Of a stretch of DNA of 64,000 nucleotides, positions 43,325 through 52,174 are shown in pieces. The stretch spans positions 23,252 through 87,251 of the forward strand of contig CAVYPX010000002.1 of NCBI GenBank assembly GCA_963770485.1, in the 5' to 3' direction. Made by a program: the position numbers and the translations under genes. Every line of letters begins with the position of its first letter. Position 1 is the first letter of the stretch. The notes under the pieces are model-generated. The model was given only the letters and a program-made list of their open reading frames with translations, had not been told where the DNA came from and ran no database searches. Origin of the DNA: CAVVEC01 sp963770485 (GTDB lineage Bacteria; Acidobacteriota; Terriglobia; Terriglobales; Acidobacteriaceae).

Positions 43325-43754
43325 TAGCTACCTTTCTTTACTAAATCAGGATCGAGCGATCGCCACAGGTTCGTGGCTGTGAAACTTCGTCTGCATCCTG
43401 ATCCCAGCGTACCTTCCCTTTTTGGGAATGAGGGCTGGTGTATCGCTTCGTCCTACCGGAACCAGGTCAGTGCCGAATACCCATGTAACTGCAATTTATA
43501 CCGCTTGCAGCACTTAGCTCGGCCAAAGGTGTTAGGAAACGCTTGGCAACGGTAACAAAGTAGGTTCCCTCCTGTCAACGGCACAGCGCACAGTCCTTTG
43601 GTTACGAAAGGCCCGATTACCGTCATCGTCCTTTGGTGAGGTTACGCGGCAGGTTACCTAAAGGGTGTGACTCAGGCTGGCGGAACTGCTCTTTTTTCCG
43701 GCAACATGTCGGGTTTGGCCGACGCGAGGCTGATTCTTATATAGTGAGTCCGTC
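43325..43754. other. Divergent intergenic region
   Basis: This 430-bp region separates the divergent M23 and thiL genes and must carry both promoters. I searched it for TPP, cyclic di-AMP and cyclic di-GMP riboswitch cores and saw none. A small hairpin (CCTTCCC / GGGAATGAGG area) near 43411-43433 is not clearly a terminator. Confidence 0.45.
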
Positions 43755-44714
43755 TTGCCTCTCGCCGAAAAATCGCTGATATCTCGCATCCGGGCCAAGT
43801 CCGTGCGGAAAAGAGGTGTCGCGGCCGGCATCGGCGACGATTGCGCCATCCTTCGAATTCCCCCTGCCCATGAGGCGCTGGTCACGACCGATTTCAGCCT
43901 GGAAGGCGTGCATTTCCGCCGCGAGTGGCACGACCCCGAAACGATAGGTCATCGCTGCCTCACGCGTGGGCTCAGCGACATTGCTGCCATGGGAGGCGAT
44001 CCCATCGCTGCCTTCCTGTCTCTCGCTCTGCCTGGAAATCTGCCCCAAAGTTGGGTGGATCGGTTCCTGAAGGGCCTGCTGAAACTGGCGGACGCGTTCG
44101 GCGTGAGTCTGGCAGGCGGAGACACCGCCGAATCTCCGGGTGGTGTCTTGGCTGACATTGTTGTCGTCGGCTCCGTGCCGCGAGGGAAGGCTGTGCGGCG
44201 CTCCGGTGCCCGTCCCGGCGACTGCATCTATGTCACCGGCGACCTCGGAGGTTCTGCCGCAACATTGACGTTGCTGCTTTCCGGTCAGAAACTTCGCCCT
44301 GGCGATTTCGCTCCGCACTTTCGTCCCAAGCCACGGATCGGAGTTGGGCGGATTCTGCGTGAAAAAGGCCTTGCATCGGCGATGATCGACATGAGTGACG
44401 GCCTTTCCACCGATCTCGCCCACATCTGCGAGGAAAGCGGTGTGGGTGCGGAAATCCATGCGGAAAGCATCCCGGTGGCCACCATCGGCAAACCCGCCCG
44501 CAACGTCGGTTTGCACTTTGCGCTGCACGGAGGAGAAGACTACGAACTGCTGTTCACGGCGCCGCCCGCCAGGCGCATTCCCGCCCGCGTTGCCGGCGTT
44601 CCCATCACCGAGATTGGCAGCATTACTCGGGGCCAGCGCGTCGTTCTGACCAAGAGCGGCATGAAAGCAGAATTGCCCCCACAGGGCTGGCAGCACTTCA
44701 AACAGAGACGGTAA
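43755..44714 (+). CDS. thiL: Thiamine-monophosphate kinase
   Basis: ThiL phosphorylates thiamine phosphate to the coenzyme thiamine diphosphate. The 319-residue protein has the PurM-like fold with AGIGDDCAILRIP, FSLEGVHFRREWHDPETIG, SLAGGDTAESPGG, and MIDMSDGLSTDLAHICEESG. The last codons overlap a heptamer repeat tract. No other thiamine genes are nearby. Confidence 0.95.
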   Translation: MPLAEKSLISRIRAKSVRKRGVAAGIGDDCAILRIPPAHEALVTTDFSLEGVHFRREWHDPETIGHRCLTRGLSDIAAMGGDPIAAFLSLALPGNLPQSWVDRFLKGLLKLADAFGVSLAGGDTAESPGGVLADIVVVGSVPRGKAVRRSGARPGDCIYVTGDLGGSAATLTLLLSGQKLRPGDFAPHFRPKPRIGVGRILREKGLASAMIDMSDGLSTDLAHICEESGVGAEIHAESIPVATIGKPARNVGLHFALHGGEDYELLFTAPPARRIPARVAGVPITEIGSITRGQRVVLTKSGMKAELPPQGWQHFKQRR

Positions 44715-44747
44715 CGACTAACGACTAACGACCAACGACCAAGGACC
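44712..44747. repeat. Heptamer tract, GTTGGTC family (single arm)
   Basis: A run of TAACGAC, TAACGAC, TAACGAC, CAACGAC words directly follows (and overlaps) the thiL stop. It is the complement of the left arm at 19050-19080. Confidence 0.7.
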
Positions 44748-44825
44748 TCCAAGCCAGTGACTTTAGTGCTGCCTCCGCAGTTACTTTTTGTGCTTTCCGG
44801 CGCCTGACCGATCTAAAGTGGTTCT

Positions 44826-45413
44826 ATGCCGTTCACTCGATTCTCTCTTCTTCTCGTCATCGTCTCGCTCGGCTGTACTGTGTCCGCACAGCAACTGCCG
44901 GAGCATCGGGCTCCGGCCGAACCCGTGGTCGATAACGACTTCATCCAGAAGGAATTCGGCTCGACCTGCTCCCTGATCGGGCTTCCGTCCGTCGCTGATC
45001 TGGACGGTGATGGTGTCGACGACATTGTCATCCCGGCCCGTTGCACCAACCCGATGATGGATCAAGCGGAAAACAACTTTCAGGTAATCGATCCCTACAA
45101 CGGTTTTTTCGGTTACGGCAACCCCAAGGTCACTACCCAGTTCGCCTCGGACGACCCGGAGCGGCGCGGCCTTTCCCTGCTGATCATTCACGGTGCCGGC
45201 CCGCAGGCTTGGCGTTCTCCCACTCCCAAAGCGAAGTTCCTCATCGTGAATCTGCCTTTCAAGCAGATCGTCGTGAAAAAAATGACGGTAAAAAAGAAGA
45301 AGCCGATGATGGGAATTTTCGCCGAAGAAACCGGTGGCGACGATGCGGTCTCCGTGGTTTTCTGGGATGGCCGCAAGTACAAATACCAGCCGCTCGGCTC
45401 CAGCATGGAATAG
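44826..45413 (+). CDS. Exported protein with calcium-loop-like motif
   Basis: A 195-residue protein with a signal peptide (SLLLVIVSLGCTVSAQQLP) and the acidic loop VADLDGDGVDDIVIPARC, similar to EF-hand or FG-GAP calcium loops. A Lys-rich stretch (KQIVVKKMTVKKKKPMMG) follows, then a short beta end (VVFWDGRKYKYQPLG). No enzyme motif is visible; likely a periplasmic or surface protein. Confidence 0.75.
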   Translation: MPFTRFSLLLVIVSLGCTVSAQQLPEHRAPAEPVVDNDFIQKEFGSTCSLIGLPSVADLDGDGVDDIVIPARCTNPMMDQAENNFQVIDPYNGFFGYGNPKVTTQFASDDPERRGLSLLIIHGAGPQAWRSPTPKAKFLIVNLPFKQIVVKKMTVKKKKPMMGIFAEETGGDDAVSVVFWDGRKYKYQPLGSSME

Positions 45414-45424
45414 CTAGCTTCGAT

Positions 45425-45530
45425 GGAGGACGGGCGTCCTCGCCCGTCTTGAGTAGGCCGCGTGGCGCGGCTAAGATTCATTTTGCTTTCGAGGGTGCCC
45501 CGTCCAAGCCTCGCTTGGGCGGGGATGTTC
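45425..45530. repeat. Cluster of GC-rich palindromes
   Basis: GACGGGCGTCCTCGCCCGTC lies at about 45430, CCGCGTGGCGCGG near 45460, and CCCCGTCCAAGC / GCTTGGGCGGGG near 45500-45526. The first matches the palindrome embedded in ispE near 22849. Confidence 0.75.
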
Positions 45531-45618
45531 GCTCATGACAGAATGCAGCCCTACCGGGAATGCCCCTTGCAAAAAACGATTGTCATCCCGAGCCGCCCGC
45601 GCCGCAGGGTGCGGTAGC

Positions 45619-45787
45619 GGTGCAGTTTGATTTGTCATCCCGAGCAAGCGTTCTTTGCGCGGCGAGAGCCTGCCCTGAGCGAGCGTAGCGAGTCGAACGG
45701 GGATCTGGGCGAGCCGCGCGATGCGTCGCGTACTTTGCGACGCAATAATCGCGCGTTTGGCTCGCTTCCTTATCGAACCGGGGGTGC
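45619..45787. repeat. Dispersed repeat left of the IS (TCATCCCGAGC type)
   Basis: About 50 bp from 45599 (GCGGTAGCGGTGCAGTTTGA and on) are identical to 47717-47766, and later words (GATCTGGGCGAGCCGCGCG, TCGCGCGTTTGGCTCGCTTC) are shared too. It directly abuts the left end of the IS1182-type element. Confidence 0.7.
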
Positions 45788-47461
45788 CCCGCTCCTTGCG
45801 TTTTTTGAAGCTGTGAAAAAACCACCCAGGAAGTCAATTGACAGAAAAATAAAGCGGGGTAAGCTCTGGGCATGGGCGAGCCTTTACTGCGCAGGATCAA
45901 TCGCGAACAGATGTTGTGGCGGGCGGTGGACGTGGAACGACTGATCGAGGAAGATCATCCGGCGCGGGCGATGTGGGAACTGGTGGGACGCTTGGATTTG
46001 AGCGGCTTCTATGAAGGCATCGAGTGCAGCGCCGAGGAAGGCGGGCGACCGGCGTTTGATCCGCGGCTGCTGATCAGTTTGTGGATTTATGCCTACAGTC
46101 AGGGGATTGGGTCGGCGCGGGAAGTGGCGCGGCGCTGCGAATGGGAGCCGGCATTGCAGTGGCTGACGGGGTGCGAAGCGGTGAACTATCACACCCTGGC
46201 CAGTTTTCGAGTGGAGTACCGGAGCGAGTTGGATGAGTTGTTCACGCAAGTGTTGGGGCTGCTGAGCGCGGAAGGTCTGATCCGGCTGGAGCAGGTGGTG
46301 CAGGATGGGACCAAGATCAAGGCGCAGGCGGCGAACGACAGCTTTCAAGGGGCCGCGCGGATTGAGGAACATTTAGAACGGGCGCGGCGACGGGTGCGAG
46401 AGATGGGAGAACCGGATCAGGAAGCCAATCCGGACGGGGGAGAGCAAGCGCGGCGGCGGGCGCGACGCGAGCGCCAACAGCGGCTGGAGCAGGCTTTGGA
46501 CGAGTTGCAAAAACTGCGTCCGCACAAGCCGCGAGCCCGGGTCAGTGTCAGCGAACCGGAAGCACGCCGGATGCGGCAAGCCGATGGCGCCTTCGCTCCT
46601 AACTACAACGTGCAGATCTCGGCCGATGCCGCCCAGTCGCTGATCGTGGATGTGCAAGTGACGCAGGCCGCCAATGACAGCGAACAGTTGGCGCCCGCGG
46701 TGGGGCGCATCGCCGAGCGCATGGGACACAAGCCGCAGCAGATGCTGGCCGATGGCGATTACACCAACCGCCGCAGCGTCGAAGCCATGGCGCAACTGGG
46801 AGTGGATTATGTCGGCAGTCTGCGCAAAGGCGGCGATGAGAAAGACTGCACCGGCACCGGACGATTCACCCGCGAAGTTTTCCTCTATGACCCCGCGCAC
46901 GACCACTATGTTTGTCCGGGAGGCAAGCACCTGGGCTATGCAGGACGGCACAAACGCAAGTCGGGAAACCTGGTGTTTCGCTACGAAGCCCGGGCCCAGG
47001 ATTGTCAGAGCTGTCCGCTGCAGCCGCAATGCTGTCCCGGCAATCAGCATCGTGGGCGCGGCCTGCTGCGCACCGTGGAGACCGAGGCCATGATCGCCTT
47101 CCGCCGCAAGATGGCCACGCCCCAAGCGCAGCAACAGTATCGCCGCCGCAGCCGGGTGATCGAGTTCTGCCACGCCTGGATCAAAAGCAAACTGGGTCTG
47201 CGCCAGTTCCACCTGCGCGGCCTGGCCAAGTGCAGACCGAGATGCTCTGGGCCTGCCTCACTTACAACTTCCAACAATGGATTCGCTTACGCCGACTGCA
47301 GGCCGCATCCGCTACCGCCTAGCCAGGCCAACCCTGACATTCTCCAACGCCTCAGTCTCAACCATCCCCAATTGATCCCCGATGCAACCTCGTTCCGCAA
47401 CCCGCCCCAACGACTGCAGCAACAAGGTTTTTTCACAGCTTCGCTTTTTGCAAGGGGCGGG
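45788..47461 (+). mobile_element. IS1182-type insertion sequence
   Basis: Terminal inverted repeats of about 36 bp are visible at 45788-45823 and 47426-47461. Both share CCCGCnCCTTGC and GAAGCTGTGAAAAAACC, with a mismatched middle. They enclose a frameshifted transposase. Length is about 1.67 kb. A target duplication could not be made out because both flanks lie in repeat-rich DNA. Confidence 0.8.
45872..47322 (+). pseudogene. IS1182-family transposase, frameshifted near the C-terminus
   Basis: The main frame encodes about 450 residues of a DDE transposase: the N-terminal part NREQMLWRAVDVERLIEEDH, then VVQDGTKIKAQAANDSFQGA, MLADGDYTNRRSVEAMAQLG, and RVIEFCHAWIKSKLGLRQFH with the late acidic residue. 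Near 47230 the natural continuation (VQTEMLWACLTYNFQQWIRL) is found one frame earlier and ends at 47322. In the original frame the reading continues as an unrelated tail to 47545. No slippery heptamer is seen at the junction (GCCAAGTGCAG), so a one-base deletion is more likely than programmed frameshifting. Confidence 0.82.
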
Positions 47462-47504
47462 TGGGCCGGACTGGCGGCCAGCTCCGTGCAAGCACACACA
47501 ATGA

Positions 47505-47523
47505 CATCAGTTGATGCTATAAT
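47505..47523 (+). promoter_or_regulatory. vapB promoter/operator
   Basis: A CATCA-GT-TGATG palindrome (47505-47516) directly precedes a perfect TATAAT box (47518-47523), 19 bp before the vapB ATG. It fits autoregulation by the ribbon-helix-helix antitoxin. The -35 box is weak. Confidence 0.55.
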
Positions 47524-47541
47524 TAGTGCCTTGAGTTTATT

Positions 47542-47733
47542 ATGAGAACAACCGTCGCGCTGGATGACGACCTCGTACGCATCGCCCAGGAGTTTACTGG
47601 GGTAGCGGAGAAAACGGCGTTGATTCGTGAAGCTCTCAAAGCCCTCATCGAGCGGGAGAGCGCCCGCAGATTGGCGTCCCTGGGCGGCACCATGCCCGAA
47701 TTGAAGAATATTCCCCGCCGCAGGGTGCGGTAG
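47542..47733 (+). CDS. vapB: VapB-type antitoxin
   Basis: A 63-residue protein with a ribbon-helix-helix start (MRTTVALDDDLVRIAQEFTG) and the VapB helix KTALIREALKALIERESARR, followed by LASLGGTMPELKNIPRRR. The final residues and stop lie in a dispersed repeat (GCCGCAGGGTGCGGTAG), so the native C-terminus may have been altered. It pairs with the PIN toxin encoded 155 bp downstream. Confidence 0.88.
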   Translation: MRTTVALDDDLVRIAQEFTGVAEKTALIREALKALIERESARRLASLGGTMPELKNIPRRRVR

Positions 47734-47734
47734 C

Positions 47735-47866
47735 GGTGCAGTTTGATTTGTCATCCCGAGCAAGCCGCTTTTGCGTAGCGAGGGATCTGGGCGAGCCGCG
47801 CGAACTGTCGCGCTCTGCGCGACAGAATCATCGCGCGTTTGGCTCGCTTCCCTATCAAACTGCACC
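47735..47866. repeat. 132-bp repeat with 13-bp inverted ends between vapB and vapC
   Basis: GGTGCAGTTTGAT (47735-47747) and ATCAAACTGCACC (47854-47866) are perfect inverted copies. The inside is the TCATCCCGAGC-type repeat also found left of the IS. Antitoxin and toxin genes are normally a few bases apart, so this looks like a MITE-like insertion. Confidence 0.75.
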
Positions 47867-47887
47867 ACTACCCGGGGTGGGGCGGAA

Positions 47888-48271
47888 TTGATTCTCGCCG
47901 ATACGTCGATCTGGATCGACCATCTCCGCTCAGGAAACCCGGAACTGCGCAAGCTTCTTGACCAGGGACACATCGTGATCCATCCGTTCATCATTGCGGA
48001 ACTTGCGCTGGGTTTGGGAAACGAGCGCGCGCCGCAGAAACGAACGAAGACGCTTGCCCTGCTGGACCTTTTGCCACAGGTGCGAGTGGCGCAACTGGGC
48101 GAAGTGCGGCTGATGATTGAGGCGCGCCGTTTGTACAACCTCGGCATCGGTCTGACCGACGCACACCTGATCGCCTCGGTCTTTCTCAATCCGTCTACGC
48201 TTCTGTGGACCAGAGATAAGCGACTCCGCAAGGCCGCCGAAGCCCTCGGCATTCACGCGAGCGTGCCATAA
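47888..48271 (+). CDS. vapC: VapC-type PIN-domain toxin
   Basis: A 127-residue PIN RNase with the N-terminal acidic motif ILADTSIWIDHLRSG, a second acidic region FIIAELALGLGNER, and the third in IGLTDAHLIASVFL, then LLWTRDKRLRKAAE. Start TTG 47888 aligns with the usual M-I-L-A-D-T start; the frame is open further up only through the repeat. A G-rich stretch (GGGGTGGGGCGGAA) could serve as ribosome-binding site. VapC toxins cut tRNA or rRNA. Confidence 0.87.
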   Translation: MILADTSIWIDHLRSGNPELRKLLDQGHIVIHPFIIAELALGLGNERAPQKRTKTLALLDLLPQVRVAQLGEVRLMIEARRLYNLGIGLTDAHLIASVFLNPSTLLWTRDKRLRKAAEALGIHASVP

Positions 48272-48292
48272 GAAGCTACGTTGAAAAAACTT

Positions 48293-48318
48293 CCCCACTC
48301 AAGCCAAAACCGGGCTTG
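48293..48318. repeat. 26-bp repeat, copy 1
   Basis: This 26-bp sequence (CCCCACTCAAGCC and on) is identical to 61674-61699. It contains CAAGCC / GGCTTG, which can pair, and follows the vapC stop by 21 bp. Confidence 0.7.
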
Positions 48319-48359
48319 AATTGGGCCGCCCGCCAACTTCTGGAATGTAACAGCTTGCT

Positions 48360-48404
48360 TTGAAATGTCTTTCATGTGGAGTATACTGTGGAATGGGTTC
48401 CACA
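48360..48404 (+). promoter_or_regulatory. Promoter and operator of the MazEF-like module
   Basis: TTGAAA (48360-48365), a 16-bp spacer and TATACT (48382-48387) form a good sigma-70 promoter. The inverted repeat TGTGGAA-TGGG-TTCCACA (48387-48404) lies between the -10 box and the ATG at 48406. The very short leader decides the start at 48406 and suggests antitoxin autorepression. Confidence 0.75.
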
Positions 48405-48405
48405 T

Positions 48406-48639
48406 ATGCAAATCGTTCAAATCGTGCTGGATAAGAAACTGTTACACGCCGCCGACCAAGCCGCGAAGCGCACCAGGCGAAACCGGTCCGCTCTGGTTCG
48501 CGACGCCCTGCGGGAACATCTCCGTCGGTTAGAACTACGAGCCAGTGAAGAACGCGACCGCCAGGGCTACTCGCGACAGTCGCAAGCCGAGGCGGAAGCG
48601 CGGGCTTGGGAGTCGGAGGCCACGTGGCCGCAAGACTAG
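48406..48639 (+). CDS. Ribbon-helix-helix antitoxin (MazE-like)
   Basis: A 77-residue protein starting MQIVQIVLDKKLLHAADQAA with the ribbon-helix-helix core KRTRRNRSALVRDALREHLR and a charged C-terminal tail that would wrap the toxin (SQAEAEARAWESEATWPQD). Its end overlaps the start of the MazF-like gene. The operator in front of it is consistent with autoregulation. Confidence 0.83.
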   Translation: MQIVQIVLDKKLLHAADQAAKRTRRNRSALVRDALREHLRRLELRASEERDRQGYSRQSQAEAEARAWESEATWPQD

Positions 48640-49001
48640 CCCGAGAAAGAACAGCGCGAGGCCAGATAGCCCGAGGTCGGATCGCCCGAGGTGAGGTTCG
48701 GCTCTACCAGTTTGCCGCGCCCGACAAGAAACGACCGGCCCTCGTGCTCACCCGCAACAGCGCTATCGCCTATTTATCCGCGGTCACGGTTGCGCCTATC
48801 ACTTCCACCATTCGCGGTGTGCCATCGGAAGTCGTTCTGCATGAGGAAGACGGCATGAAGTTCCCTTGTGCAGTAAACCTGCACAACGCGGTGACTGTAT
48901 CTCAACAGCGCTTAGGAAGACGCGTGGCCCAGCTTAGTGCCGTACGGATGAATGAAGTCTGTGCTGCCCTGCAGTTCTCTTTGGGGTGTGATTTAAGCTA
49001 G
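48624..49001 (+). CDS. MazF/PemK-type toxin
   Basis: An mRNA interferase of about 125 residues. The family core is RGEVRLYQFAAPDKKRPALV, then SAVTVAPITSTIRGVPSEVV and MKFPCAVNLHNAVTVSQQRL. Start GTG 48624 overlaps the antitoxin by 16 bp; a TTG at 48606 is an alternative. Upstream of the core the DNA holds three 15-nt tandem units that encode RGQIA RGRIA RGEVR, so the N-terminus is lengthened by duplication of the conserved RGEV element. Confidence 0.86.
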   Translation: MAARLARERTARGQIARGRIARGEVRLYQFAAPDKKRPALVLTRNSAIAYLSAVTVAPITSTIRGVPSEVVLHEEDGMKFPCAVNLHNAVTVSQQRLGRRVAQLSAVRMNEVCAALQFSLGCDLS

Positions 49002-49174
49002 TTACTGGGAACGTTTCGTCCGTCCCCGGGGTTCCAAAGCGTAAAATAACTCTCTCCCTTTAGACACATTGAAAACACCGTCATGGTAAGCGTTTCGGAT
49101 CTGCTGACTATTAAAGAGTCTCCGCTGCCAGTTGTGTCATCAACGTCAACAGTGTCCTCCTCAAAATAAATCGC

Positions 49175-49203
49175 TTGACATGTACGGTGATACCGTACAT
49201 ACT
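49175..49203 (+). promoter_or_regulatory. higBA promoter and operator
   Basis: A perfect TTGACA (49175-49180) is followed 17 bp later by CATACT. The spacer holds a perfect palindrome: ATGTACGGT (49180-49188), GAT, ACCGTACAT (49192-49200). An antidote bound here would cover the -35/-10 spacer. Confidence 0.8.
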
Positions 49204-49224
49204 ACAAAAGTAGCAAGCTTCGAA

Positions 49225-49515
49225 ATGCAACTTGTCCGCTTTCGCCACAAGGGGCTAAGGCATTTCCACCAAGAGGGAAATGCCAAGGGCGTGCCGTCCA
49301 TCATGGCCGACAAACTGCGCAAGCTTTTGTTCGCCCTTGAAACCGCCGAGACGCTGGAGCAGCTCGGCCGCTTTCCCGGCTGGAAGCTGCATCCTCTCAA
49401 AGGCGACCGGCAAGGATCATGGAGCTTGACGGTCACGGGAAACTGGCGGTTGGTTTTTCGCTACGACGAGCAGATGAATACGGCCAGCGATATTGACTTG
49501 ATCGACTACCACTAA
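49225..49515 (+). CDS. higB: HigB/RelE-type toxin
   Basis: A 96-residue protein of the HigB (RelE-fold) mRNA interferase type. It starts MQLVRFRHKGLRHFHQEGNA and has KLRKLLFALETAETLEQLGR, PGWKLHPLKGDRQGSWSLTV and NWRLVFRYDE, the typical late Arg/Tyr/His region ending DIDLIDYH. The start at 49225 follows the promoter at 49175. The antidote gene follows 10 bp later, the toxin-first order expected for HigBA. Confidence 0.92.
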   Translation: MQLVRFRHKGLRHFHQEGNAKGVPSIMADKLRKLLFALETAETLEQLGRFPGWKLHPLKGDRQGSWSLTVTGNWRLVFRYDEQMNTASDIDLIDYH

Positions 49516-49525
49516 GGAGGCCGAA

Positions 49526-49813
49526 ATGCCCATGAAGAACCCGCCCCATCCCGGCGACCTGATAAGAACCGAAGTCATCGAAGCCCTCGGCCTCACCGTG
49601 TCAAAGGCGGCAGAGATTTTGAAAGTGCGCCGCGCCACGCTCTCCGACCTTCTGCACGGTAAGGCCGCGCTGACGCCGGAAATGGCGCTACGCATCGAAA
49701 AGGCGTTCGGCCCCGACATGGATCACCTTCTCCGGATGCAGCTCGCCTATGACGTAGCGAAAACGCGAGCGCACGCACGGGGCATCTCAATCAAACGATA
49801 TGCGCCAGCCTGA
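49526..49813 (+). CDS. higA: HigA-family antidote
   Basis: A 95-residue Xre-type helix-turn-helix protein: NPPHPGDLIRTEVIEALGLT, then VSKAAEILKVRRATLSDLLH (recognition helix) and MALRIEKAFGPDMDHLLRMQ. A strong AAGGAGG ribosome-binding site overlaps the higB stop. It should bind the palindrome at 49180-49200 and neutralise HigB. Confidence 0.93.
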   Translation: MPMKNPPHPGDLIRTEVIEALGLTVSKAAEILKVRRATLSDLLHGKAALTPEMALRIEKAFGPDMDHLLRMQLAYDVAKTRAHARGISIKRYAPA

Positions 49814-50045
49814 AGCGTGGTGTCGGTGTGCCGCAGTCCCGCGCCCTGCCGTTGGGCGCTAACCTGGGCATCACCGCACCAGCGGGACCGCCTGAAGTTT
49901 GCTTCCTCAACTACGGATCGTCCGGTGAGCCGACTCTGACTTTCCCAAAGCCGTCAAGTCTACTTTCGTGGGTGTTGCAGATTGCCGCATCGAGCCCCGC
50001 ACGTCCCGCTAACCCGAGCCGCATCAACGCTTTCCCATTTTGGGA

Positions 50046-50061
50046 TGTTCCACGTGGAACA
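50046..50061. promoter_or_regulatory. parS-like site 1
   Basis: TGTTCCACGTGGAACA, a perfect 16-bp palindrome identical to the chromosomal parS form described for Pseudomonas (as I recall it). ParB-CTPase proteins load at such sites. Confidence 0.85.
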
Positions 50062-50079
50062 CTCCGCGCATTTTTCCAA

Positions 50080-50095
50080 TGTTCCACGTGGAACA
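50080..50095. promoter_or_regulatory. parS-like site 2
   Basis: A second identical TGTTCCACGTGGAACA lies 34 bp from the first. No parA or parB gene is in the window. The pair lies in the 330-bp gap between higA and the carboxylase gene. Confidence 0.85.
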
Positions 50096-50142
50096 TTCCT
50101 GCAACCGAAACCAAGCCATCCAACCCGCTATAATCATCCGCG

Positions 50143-51693
<1,551 letters not shown>

Positions 51694-52117
51694 GAGCGGT
51701 TGGGGAAAGTTCTGGACTGACATCTTGCCTAAGCTGTCATCCTGAGCGGAGCCGCGCCTCCGCGATAGCGGAGGATCGGCGGAGTCAAACGACCCCGCGC
51801 AGGTTTGCGTCAGAACAAACCTTTCCATGCATCCTCACTGCAAGGTGCGAGGTGAGAATTCCTCGCGACCTTACTGCCGGGTCGGCAGGTTCGGGATCCT
51901 TCGACTCAGTGATCGTTCGCGAGCGACCGCCCATACCATTACGGCAGCTGCTGAAGGTGCCCACAACCCAAAAGGTCTGGCAAACGACGCAGGTTCCCGA
52001 TTCCGTAAATTAGGGGCGATGAGAATGGTCTGCAGCCGAACGTACCGCGCTTTTGGGTGGCGCAGGCGGTTCACCGCTGCCATTCAGACTGTCAGAATGA
52101 TCGGTTTCAGCCGCTGA
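51694..52117. other. Insert between the two copies of the carboxylase 3' end
   Basis: About 425 bp with no convincing gene. It contains a TCATCCTGAGC repeat with a CCTCCGCG / CGCGGAGG-like hairpin (51735-51790) and stretches that resemble neither neighbour. It separates the true carboxylase stop from a second copy of its 3' end. Confidence 0.5.
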
Positions 52118-52174
52118 GGGGTGGAGACCAAGCGCGACAAGAACCCCGCCCAAGAAACATGGGAATATACCGCT
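52118..52174 (+). repeat. Second copy of the carboxylase 3' end
   Basis: Positions about 52129-52173 match 51640-51692. If one extra C is removed, the copy encodes the same C-terminus (KRDKNPPKKHGNIPL and stop) with several synonymous changes. This is the pattern left when an integrated element restores the 3' end of its target gene. Confidence 0.8.

Noticed and set aside
43325..43754. Possible TPP riboswitch before thiL, or c-di-AMP riboswitch before the M23 gene
   Set aside because: The conserved core sequences of these riboswitch classes were not found on either strand.
45872..47545. IS transposase read as an intact 557-residue protein
   Set aside because: The last about 100 residues do not fit the family, while the correct C-terminus is found in another frame.
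52121..52174. First 18 codons of the nucleotidyltransferase frame
   Set aside because: They come from the shifted copy of the carboxylase 3' end and are unlikely to be part of the native protein.
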